Assembly (NCBI GenBank): GCA_947588915.1
Contig: CANPZA010000022.1
Coordinates: 1 to 16,167, forward strand
Source: an uncultured Clostridia bacterium
GTDB lineage: Bacteria > Bacillota_A > Clostridia > TANB77 > CAG-508
Reading direction: 5' to 3'
Length of the DNA stretch: 16,167 nt
Shown in pieces: positions 6,527 through 13,411 of this stretch. The notes under the pieces were generated by a model, which was given only the letters and a program-made list of their open reading frames with translations, was not told the origin of the DNA and made no database searches. Each line of letters opens with the position of its first letter. Position 1 is the first letter of the stretch. The position numbers and the translations under genes were made by a program.

Positions 6527-7211
6527 TCACTCCTTACTAATATATCCATATTTACATTCTTTCTTATTTTTATATGCTGCCCACATTTTATCTCCATAAC
6601 AAAAATGCCACCATTCTCCTGGAAAGTTTACAAAGTCTAATCCGTTTAAGAGCATTTAAAAGTTTTTTTCTATTTTTTATTTGCTCCTTAGTTATTAATT
6701 TTGAATCTGTTTTTGTTTTTTCATTATATTCTTCATATTTAGTTCCCATATCAAATTCTACACCATTATCAGAAATTAATGTTATATCTATTGCACCACC
6801 TGTTTGATGTCCACCTACATTATTTTTATCTATAGGATTTGCAACTTTAAAATTAGTTTTAGCCTTTACCTCTTCTTCTGATAAATTAGGAAATTCTTTC
6901 CTAGTTTCTTCTAAACGCTTTTCCCATGAATTTATTTGTTCTTCTAAACTTCTATATGCATCATATAATTTAATTTTAATTCCTTCTTTTTCTAATTGTT
7001 TAGATAAAACTTTTAGTTTTTCATAAACAGTTTTTCTCAGAAAAATTGGTGGTTTCATTCGTTTATCAAAAACAAAATTTGAATCTTTATCTATTCTTAC
7101 TAATGGTTCATTACATTCTTTTATTTTTACTCTACTTATAATTTTTGATGGTAGTATCTTTCTAATTTTTAACCTTACAAGTATATAATTTATCCAAACT
7201 TTATATTCCAT
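6527..7211 (-). CDS. VanX/DdpX-like D-Ala-D-Ala dipeptidase (peptidase M15), frame break near the C-terminus
   Basis: Enzymes of this family are zinc dipeptidases that cleave D-alanyl-D-alanine. The start is ATG 7211, with GGAGG four bases upstream. Visible family residues are R87 in DAYRS, and H135 and D142 in GGHQTGGAID, two of the zinc ligands. The zero frame then reads NRKKLLNALK and CGG (codon 190, 6644-6642), after which it loses homology and stops at 6588. In the +1 frame from the same point it reads GLDFVNFPGEWWHFCYGDK, which supplies the catalytic Glu and third zinc His of the EWWH motif, and continues MWAAYKNKKE to tandem TGA-TGA at 6529-6524. The merged protein is about 227 residues. 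No signal peptide is evident. It lies between an ATP-grasp ligase and prfB in one tight operon. Confidence 0.85.
6638..6650 (-). other. Frame break in the dipeptidase gene at CGG
   Basis: Read leftwards, the bases are CTT AAA C GGA TTA GAC. The +1 frame is closed by a TAA just upstream (before ATGCTCTTAAAC). The zero frame loses family resemblance just downstream, so the change of frame must occur within about 12 bases around the CGG codon. Skipping its C gives the spacing expected between the NR...NAL segment and FVNFPGEWWH. Confidence 0.8.
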
Positions 7212-7219
7212 ATTGCCTC

Positions 7220-8641
7220 CTATAATTTTCTAAAATAGCTTTTAAATTTTTCAAATTTTTCTACTGTAGCCCTATATGATGTATCAATAATAACTGATTT
7301 TAAATAGTATCTGTCTTCAACAATGTTAATTACATCATTAATAAGTGCCGGAACAATTCCTAATTTTTTGGAATTTTTATTATAGCTATAATTTCCCATT
7401 GCTTTTTTTAAATGATACATTATATTATCGCCTATTGCTATTCCATTTGAATATGATATTCCATATATTTTTGTTCCATTCACTTTCTCTGCTGAATGGA
7501 TATTCTTTAATAACATAGTTCCAGCTGAAAATCTAGCATTTGGATCTATATTATATGCCTTTATTTCATTTGTCTTATTATTTTTAGTTACTAATACATC
7601 TATAGTAATAAATCCTCTATAACCTTCTTTGCAAATCGCTATAAATGCTTGTTTCGCACATTCTTGTGCAATATCAATATATTCATATGTTTTATCAGTT
7701 ACTTCACTTCCTATGTATGAACCATCATTATTCGTTGCTTGACTGACACCTCCTAATATGGTTACTTTATTATTGGATATAACTGCTTCAACCCCAATAT
7801 TTTCAATTTGTTTTTCATTTGATATTGAATTCACATCAATTTCAATTACTAGTGGCATTTGTTCTAATATATATTCATTTTCATATACTTTTTTAGCAAC
7901 TTCAAATATTTTATTTCTTAAGTCTACTATATCTACATTATTAATATTTTCTACTAAAATATTTCCTGCACCTGAACTTTGATTTTCTAGTTTCACCCAT
8001 ATATTAATATTTTCATTAAATTCCAAATTATTTAATAATTCTTTTAATTTAGTTTCAATATTTGATAAACCTTTAAAAGCTATACCTTTTGGCATACTAA
8101 AATTATACTTTTCTGACAAGATTCTAAATTCATATTTTGAATTAAATCTTTCTTGGTCTTTAGGTCTCATAAGTAATTTTCCATTAATAAGTTTTGCATT
8201 TTCTTCATCTTCTAAACCTAAATATGATGAAACTATCGTATATCCAGATAGCTTTTCTCTTAATATATTATTTTCTTTTAATCTTTTATTGAGCATTGTT
8301 GATACAGAATTATAAGGATAAGTTATTTTTCTATTTTCTCCTACTTGTATAATATTATCTAACTTTAAAAATCCTATTTTTTCATAGTAGTTAAGTAATT
8401 CATTATTATAATATGTAATTACTGATTTAGCACCATTGCTCTTATTAGAAGTATATGATAATATTTCTGCATAAAGCATTCTTCCTTTGTTAATAGCTTT
8501 TCTTTTTAAATTATTAGGATTACTTTCATCAAATGATGTTGAATGCATAAATATAGTTTTTTCTGGATTTAAATCTAAGAATTTTGCTATATCATCTAAT
8601 CCATTTGGCATCTTTTCATATAATACATTTATATCTTCCAT
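7220..8641 (-). CDS. ATP-grasp domain protein, probable carboxylate-amine/peptide ligase
   Basis: ATP-grasp enzymes join a carboxylate to an amine or other nucleophile through an acyl-phosphate. Residues about 1-160 form an N-terminal domain I do not recognise. From about 165 the ATP-grasp fold is recognisable: WVKLENQSSGAGN (216-227, Lys and Gly-rich loop), YILEQMP (257-263), GYRGFITIDVLV (340-351), and YNIDPNAR (363-370), the metal-binding D/N/R motif. The substrate is unknown. The stop is 8 bases before the dipeptidase start, so the two are co-translated. A ligase next to a D-Ala-D-Ala hydrolase suggests work on D-amino-acid or cell-wall peptides, but that is inference. AGGAG precedes the ATG, and a good promoter lies upstream (8680-8708). 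Confidence 0.75.
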   Translation of the reverse strand: MEDINVLYEKMPNGLDDIAKFLDLNPEKTIFMHSTSFDESNPNNLKRKAINKGRMLYAEILSYTSNKSNGAKSVITYYNNELLNYYEKIGFLKLDNIIQVGENRKITYPYNSVSTMLNKRLKENNILREKLSGYTIVSSYLGLEDEENAKLINGKLLMRPKDQERFNSKYEFRILSEKYNFSMPKGIAFKGLSNIETKLKELLNNLEFNENINIWVKLENQSSGAGNILVENINNVDIVDLRNKIFEVAKKVYENEYILEQMPLVIEIDVNSISNEKQIENIGVEAVISNNKVTILGGVSQATNNDGSYIGSEVTDKTYEYIDIAQECAKQAFIAICKEGYRGFITIDVLVTKNNKTNEIKAYNIDPNARFSAGTMLLKNIHSAEKVNGTKIYGISYSNGIAIGDNIMYHLKKAMGNYSYNKNSKKLGIVPALINDVINIVEDRYYLKSVIIDTSYRATVEKFEKFKSYFRKL

Positions 8642-8679
8642 TTCTACTCCTATAGTTAAAATTTTATAATTCTTTTATT

Positions 8680-8708
8680 ATTGTACCATAAAAGTTGAAT
8701 TTTGTCCT
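8680..8708 (-). promoter_or_regulatory. Sigma-A-type promoter for the ATP-grasp/dipeptidase/prfB operon
   Basis: Read leftwards: -35 AGGACA (8708-8703), a 17-base spacer, and -10 TACAAT (8685-8680), about 40 bases before the start codon. The -10 matches the consensus in 5 of 6 positions and the -35 in 4 of 6. Confidence 0.65.
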
Positions 8709-8941
8709 CTTTTTCAGAATTTTTATTAATTTAATTACATTGAAAGAAACTAATAACTAAATAGATTAGATATTAAGGTTTTATATTTAAATGATGAAAA
8801 TAACAATCTTTTCAATATTTAAACTATCAAAATCTATTGTGTTTGAATCTGATTATCAACTCATAGCCAACCTCTTTAAAGTGCATTTTTTCTTTTACAT
8901 AAAAAACGCAAATATTAAAAATACATATTTTCTATATATTG
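8709..8941. other. Divergent intergenic region, nothing coding seen
   Basis: This AT-rich stretch lies between two divergent promoters. It holds a weak inverted repeat around 8883-8910 (GCATTTTTT with AAAAAACGC, pairing through one G-U when read leftwards). I see no ORF with a ribosome binding site, no tRNA and no repeat array. Operators for the two-component system could lie here, but none can be defined. Confidence 0.35.
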
Positions 8942-8970
8942 TTGTAAAAATTAGATACTTCTAATATAAT
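8942..8970 (+). promoter_or_regulatory. Sigma-A-type promoter of the PepSY/two-component locus
   Basis: TTGTAA (8942-8947), a 17-base spacer and a perfect TATAAT (8965-8970) lie 38 bases before the ATG at 9009. AGAGG at 8991 serves as a distant ribosome binding site. Confidence 0.7.
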
Positions 8971-9008
8971 AAATACAATTTCAAATGTAAAGAGGATGTG
9001 TAAACAAT

Positions 9009-10262
9009 ATGAAAATTAAGAAGTATATAAAAAAATTTGTTATATTCATATTAATATTTACATTAATAACTATAATAACAATAATTTTTCAAAAAACAAA
9101 AGGAAACAAAGAATCAATGCTTACTCATCAAAACTTAGAAATAAAAACATCTGACTCAATCTACCCTTATAGCTATTATAGAATTTATTTATATATTAAT
9201 AAAGATGATAGTTGGAATCCAGATACCTTTTATTATAATTTTTTAGAAAAACCAGATGACTATTTTTGTGATAATACAATTAATGTTGAAGGTAAAATAT
9301 TAGATATATCTATTTTCGAAAAATATAATGTTTTAATATTTGCCAAAAAGGGAAATTATAGCTTTACACTTGATAGTTATTATTTATCTGATTCTTCTCA
9401 GTTAGAACTAACTTTAAATGAATATGCAACTTATGAAAATTTTGGAGAATTTGGTAATTGCGCATTTGGTGGTATTTTTATGATTCCAAAGGAAGAAAAA
9501 GTTGAAGATATAAAAATCTTTCTAAATAAAAGATCAGAAAATGATGACTATATAGTACATAAAGAATCCATTAATACACCATCTTACTACTATAATTATT
9601 ATAGTGAAAAATTAATTGATAAACAACTTATCAATGATATTAATCTTATGCCTTATGGAAATTTTTATATGAAATTAATTACATCTAAAACTGAATTATT
9701 TCAAGTTTTGGAAAATTTAGAATTTATAAATACTTTAGATTTAATAGATTCTACAAACTCAAATTTTTTTGAATTTAGAAATATCCTTGTCTGTTGTAAA
9801 AATTCTAATGGATACTTTAATTGTGAACCTGAAATAGAAAAAGATTTTTATTATCAAGATATATGGCACACTAAAAACTTAAAAATAAAAGAATATTATT
9901 GTGATACTTCACAAGAAGATTATATTAGCTATTACACTTTAATTCCATTACCTAAAACTGTTTCTTTAGAAAATATTACTGTTGAAAGTAAACAAGTTAA
10001 TTATAAAAATTTTGAAGACACCCCATTTAAAATAAATCTTGATACTGCTGAAAAAATAGCCCAAAATCACTTTAACACTACCTCTTCTCTTTTATCTAAT
10101 TCATATTTAGAAATTGTTAATACTAAAAAAATTACAGATCCAAAATCGAAAGAATATATTGAAAATCCATTATTCAAACGAATGTGGCACTTTAAATACA
10201 ACATCTATAATGAAATCTACATTGATGCATCTACTGGTGAGGTATTGGAAAATTCTAATTAG
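9009..10262 (+). CDS. Membrane-anchored extracytoplasmic protein with C-terminal PepSY-like domain
   Basis: I do not recognise a named family. The 417-residue product has a basic start (MKIKKYIKKF), one membrane segment (about 9-28), and a long Tyr/Asn/Asp-rich region that should lie outside the membrane. No lipobox is seen. The last 75 residues look like a PepSY repeat: a DTAEKIAQNHF helix, then strands with MWHFKYNIYNEIYIDASTGEVL, where Asp-Ala-x-Thr-Gly-Glu is the hallmark. PepSY domains are often linked to peptidase inhibition or binding at the cell surface. It precedes a response regulator and kinase by 143 bases on the same strand, so it may feed into or be controlled by that system (inference). 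Confidence 0.6.
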   Translation: MKIKKYIKKFVIFILIFTLITIITIIFQKTKGNKESMLTHQNLEIKTSDSIYPYSYYRIYLYINKDDSWNPDTFYYNFLEKPDDYFCDNTINVEGKILDISIFEKYNVLIFAKKGNYSFTLDSYYLSDSSQLELTLNEYATYENFGEFGNCAFGGIFMIPKEEKVEDIKIFLNKRSENDDYIVHKESINTPSYYYNYYSEKLIDKQLINDINLMPYGNFYMKLITSKTELFQVLENLEFINTLDLIDSTNSNFFEFRNILVCCKNSNGYFNCEPEIEKDFYYQDIWHTKNLKIKEYYCDTSQEDYISYYTLIPLPKTVSLENITVESKQVNYKNFEDTPFKINLDTAEKIAQNHFNTTSSLLSNSYLEIVNTKKITDPKSKEYIENPLFKRMWHFKYNIYNEIYIDASTGEVLENSN

Positions 10263-10405
10263 TATTTTATAAATTTTACAATTTTATGATGTTTTTCTAT
10301 TTTATTTATTATATCATTTTATTGAGGTGATAAAATTGTATATATATTTTTCTATCAAAATTATAGCTATAGAATTTCATATTCAGATAGGAGGAGGAAT
10401 TAATT
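10263..10405. other. Spacer with inverted repeat before the response regulator
   Basis: TACAATTTTAT (10277-10287) and ATAAAATTGTA (10330-10340) are exact inverted copies 42 bases apart. They may be an operator pair, or a loose stem between the PepSY gene and the regulator. No standard terminator is visible, so read-through into the regulator is likely. Confidence 0.3.
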
Positions 10406-11065
10406 ATGTCAAAAATATTAATAGTAGAAGATGATATATTATTATCAAAAGCTATGAGTGAAGTTTTAAATAACTATAAAATATTTCATGCTTATGATGG
10501 TGAAACTGCATTAAATATGATAAATTCCACTCATTTTGATCTCATATTATTAGATTTAATGTTACCAAAATTAAATGGAATTGATATTATAAAAAATATA
10601 TCTTCTAATAATATTACTACAATTGTTGCAATTACTGCAAAATCTGATTTAGCATCTGAACTTATGTGTTATCAGTTAGGAATTAGATTATTTTTAAATA
10701 AACCTCTTGAACCAATAAAATTAAAAACAATAGTTAAATCTATTTTAGAGCCTCTACCACAAAAAATCACATTATGTTACAAAGATATAAAATTAGACCT
10801 TTATAAAAGACAAGTATATTTAAGAGATAAATTAATTCCTCTAACTCCTAAGGAATATGATTTATTTCATTTATTGTATGAAAAGCAAGGACAAACTATT
10901 TCTAGAGAAGAGATTTTAGATAAAATCTGGGGTATTGATTGTAATATAGATACAAGAGTTGTAGATGTAAATATACAAAAATTACGTAAAAATTTAGAAC
11001 TAAAAAAAGAAATTATCACAGTTTCTAAAGTTGGATATAGATTGGAGAAAGAAGATGAAACTTAA
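10406..11065 (+). CDS. OmpR/PhoB-family response regulator
   Basis: This is a DNA-binding response regulator partnered with the kinase that follows. The receiver domain (1-112) has the acidic pair D9-D10, phospho-acceptor D50 in LILLDLMLP, T78 and K99 in LNKPLEP. The usual DDY before the last strand is changed to RLF (IRLFLNKP). The winged-helix domain (about 117-216) shows LTPKEYDLFHLL, ISREEILDKIW, RVVDVNIQKLRKNL and the wing VSKVGYRLE. A very strong AGGAGGAGG precedes the ATG. Its 3' end overlaps the kinase start by 11 bases, so the two are translationally coupled. Full length; the target is unknown. Confidence 0.93.
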   Translation: MSKILIVEDDILLSKAMSEVLNNYKIFHAYDGETALNMINSTHFDLILLDLMLPKLNGIDIIKNISSNNITTIVAITAKSDLASELMCYQLGIRLFLNKPLEPIKLKTIVKSILEPLPQKITLCYKDIKLDLYKRQVYLRDKLIPLTPKEYDLFHLLYEKQGQTISREEILDKIWGIDCNIDTRVVDVNIQKLRKNLELKKEIITVSKVGYRLEKEDET

Positions 11066-12524
11066 TCAAAAAATTTTTTTATTATCCTTTTTCTTAGTAA
11101 TAATTACAGAAGTTACAATTGGTTTTATTATTATTATATTTAGTCATAATAATAATATAAATCTTTATATTGAAAATAGTAAAAAAGAGCATAATAATAT
11201 TCGTAATATTATATTTACAAAAATTTCAACAATTCAAAAGTCAAGAGATGCTGTTATTGGCTATGATTTTGAATATAAAAATGATAATAAAATTATGCCT
11301 CAATCTATAGTTGAAATTTGTTATAATATTTCGAATGACTATAAAAACAATCAAATGCCAACCAATATATATTTATATATAAATGATAATTTAATTTATA
11401 GAAATGATATAACAATATCTGATAATATTTTGAATGAAATTTATCCAAATGAAAGTGAGTTAATTTCTTATATTTGTAATATAGATAATGAGAAGAAATT
11501 ATTTACATCATCTAAATTTACAGTCGAAGATACTACTTATACATTTATTACGAAAAATAATATTAATGAAATTTACATATTAAAAGATAAAATTGTAAAA
11601 GTATTTTTAGTAATTAGCTTATTCTTTCCTTTTATAGTTTCTTTGGCTATTATCAGTATTATACGTATAATTACTAAAAAAATTGAAAAGCTAGACTCCT
11701 TTGCTCAGAATATATCATATGGAGAAAATTATTCTAATTCCCCTATATTTACTGGTACTGATGAAATTAGCAAACTAAGCTATACTTTAAGGGATACTTT
11801 TTGCTCTATTCAAGAAAATATCAAAAATATTCAGACTATTTCTGATAATAGGAAGATATTTATTAATGAATTGATGCATGAAATTAATACTCCTATTAGT
11901 AGTATGCTTATATTTTCTTCTATTCTAAATAACAAAAAATTATCTGATAAAAAAAGAGAAGAATATTTAAAAATTATTAATAATAGAGCTAGCTATGTAT
12001 CTGGTATTAAAGATACATTAATGAACATTATATTAAATAATAAAGATGAAAAAATCTTTGAATATTGTAATATTTCAGAGGTTATTAATCAAACTTGTAA
12101 AGAATTTAATTATTATTCTAAACTTCAAAAAATCAAGATTGAAACAAATATTCAAAAAAATATTATTATCAAAACTGATCCTTATCTAATTCAATGCTTA
12201 CTAGAAAATTTAATTAAAAATAGTAGTAGAGCATATGAAAATGGTGGAACAATTTATGTTTCTTTAACTAAAAACTTTCTAAGAGTTACTGATTATGGAA
12301 ATGGGATACCTGAAAATGAATTAGCTAATATTACTAAACCTTTCTACTCTATTCCTAATTCTTTTGATAAAAATTCTAATAATAATATGGGAATTGGTTT
12401 AACCTTGTGTCAAGAAATCGCCAGATTACATCATGGTAAATTAGAAATTCAAAATAACAAAAATAAAAATGGAGTTACTGCAACTTTTTATTTTAAAATG
12501 AAGGAGGATGGTAAATTTGAATAG
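11055..12524 (+). CDS. Membrane sensor histidine kinase
   Basis: This is the sensor partner of the preceding regulator. I place the start at ATG 11055 (MKLNQKIFLLSFF), preceded by GGAG, rather than at the open frame's 11031. The 489-residue product has a membrane helix at about 8-30, an extracytoplasmic sensor of about 150 residues with no recognised fold, a second helix at about 182-207, and a HAMP-like linker. The phospho-acceptor box is NELMHEINTPISSM with H275. The ATP-binding domain has the N box LLENLIKNSSRAYENGG (N384, N388), the G1 box VTDYGNGIP, KPFYS, and the G2 box NMGIGLTLCQEIARLHHG. The H box reads HEINTP instead of the common HELRTP, a tolerated variant. All catalytic boxes are intact. 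Confidence 0.92.
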   Translation: MKLNQKIFLLSFFLVIITEVTIGFIIIIFSHNNNINLYIENSKKEHNNIRNIIFTKISTIQKSRDAVIGYDFEYKNDNKIMPQSIVEICYNISNDYKNNQMPTNIYLYINDNLIYRNDITISDNILNEIYPNESELISYICNIDNEKKLFTSSKFTVEDTTYTFITKNNINEIYILKDKIVKVFLVISLFFPFIVSLAIISIIRIITKKIEKLDSFAQNISYGENYSNSPIFTGTDEISKLSYTLRDTFCSIQENIKNIQTISDNRKIFINELMHEINTPISSMLIFSSILNNKKLSDKKREEYLKIINNRASYVSGIKDTLMNIILNNKDEKIFEYCNISEVINQTCKEFNYYSKLQKIKIETNIQKNIIIKTDPYLIQCLLENLIKNSSRAYENGGTIYVSLTKNFLRVTDYGNGIPENELANITKPFYSIPNSFDKNSNNNMGIGLTLCQEIARLHHGKLEIQNNKNKNGVTATFYFKMKEDGKFE

Positions 12525-13302
12525 TTTAAGAAAAAATAAAAAATTCATATATTTTTTTAGTATAGGTATAATACTATCTATTCTTCTACTTTTTTCAATA
12601 AATGTTTTTTTATTACAAAATAATAAAAAATATACTTATAATGATTCTACAATTAGTTTTGAGAATAATGATAAAAATAAATTCGAATATTCTTCATCTT
12701 ATCTTTACGAAATTGGTCCCTCAAAACATTTGACTTATGAGGAAGCCAAACAAGAAATTAATTATGATTTATTTTCGAAACTTATGGATTTAACAATAAA
12801 ATATAATATTAATAATGTTTTAGATTATAAAAGATTTTCATCAAATGAAGAAAAAGAATATATAGAGTTCTCAAGACAGGAATTAGAAGATAATTTCTTA
12901 AATAATTGTGTTGTAATTGAAAATAGTAAGTATGGTAAATTTTTTGAACTAGAAGGTGACTATATGTTTTTTATAAAATTTAGTAATGATGGAAAATTTA
13001 TTGATTATAATAGATATTTTAATTTTGCTATTAATGATAATATTTCTTTAGATTTAAGCAAACAAAATTTAGATTCTAAATTTGAAATTGTAAAAAGTTT
13101 TTTAGATGATTACTCTCAAGGTTTATCTAGTTATTTTATCCCTGATACAAGTTATATAAATGACTCAGGTACAGTTTATGTTTGGGAAGATAATAGTCAT
13201 GATATTTCTTTTAGCTATAATTTATTATATGATTGTCCTTGTGGCTTTCATATAGGTTATACTGAATTTAAATATAATAAACAGAAACTTGTAAATGACT
13301 AA
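12517..13302 (+). CDS. Membrane-anchored extracytoplasmic protein, unknown, coupled to the histidine kinase
   Basis: No family is recognised. The product has a basic N-terminus, one membrane segment (about 9-33, FIYFFSIGIILSILLLFSINVFLL cut short here), and about 220 residues predicted outside, rich in Asn, Asp, Tyr and Phe. I choose TTG 12517 as start because AAGGAGG (12501-12507) is nine bases upstream. The ATG at 12508 touches the Shine-Dalgarno directly and cannot use it. It overlaps the kinase end by 8 bases. Placement after a kinase recalls accessory regulators such as YycH/YycI in other Firmicutes, but no sequence match is claimed. Confidence 0.6.
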   Translation: MNSLRKNKKFIYFFSIGIILSILLLFSINVFLLQNNKKYTYNDSTISFENNDKNKFEYSSSYLYEIGPSKHLTYEEAKQEINYDLFSKLMDLTIKYNINNVLDYKRFSSNEEKEYIEFSRQELEDNFLNNCVVIENSKYGKFFELEGDYMFFIKFSNDGKFIDYNRYFNFAINDNISLDLSKQNLDSKFEIVKSFLDDYSQGLSSYFIPDTSYINDSGTVYVWEDNSHDISFSYNLLYDCPCGFHIGYTEFKYNKQKLVND

Positions 13303-13307
13303 GATTC

Positions 13308-13358
13308 TAATTACCTAAAGTAATTAACATGTTTTAGCAAGTACTTTTTTGTCTTGCT
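13308..13358 (+). terminator. Hairpins after the signalling operon
   Basis: TAATTAC-CTAAA-GTAATTA (13308-13326) is a perfect 7-bp stem. It is followed by AGCAAG ... CTTGCT (13336-13341 with 13353-13358), which has six T in its loop. Neither is followed by a clean T-tract, so termination of the rightward operon here is likely but inefficient by inspection. Confidence 0.45.
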
Positions 13359-13380
13359 CTTGGCTTTGATATGTTAAAGC

Positions 13381-13411
13381 AAATAAAAATAAAGCACTTT
13401 TTAGGTACTTT
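13381..13411 (-). terminator. Terminator of the metallopeptidase/VWA gene
   Basis: Read leftwards, AAAGTAC (13411-13405) pairs with GTGCTTT (13397-13391) over 7 bp with one G-U and a 7-base loop, followed by ATTTTTATTT. The stem overlaps the stop codon at 13412-13410. This separates two convergent operons. Confidence 0.65.

Noticed and set aside
6638..6650. CTTAAAC in the dipeptidase gene as a -1 slippery heptamer
   Set aside because: A -1 site needs the zero frame to read XXY-YYZ. Here the zero frame is CTT-AAA-C, and the frame that restores homology is +1, so the resemblance is not functional in that sense.
10336..10434. Short TTG-initiated frame after GAGGTG, as a leader peptide for the response regulator
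   Set aside because: It has a Shine-Dalgarno-like match, but the TTG start, about 32 codons of no clear character, and overlap into the regulator make it unsupported.
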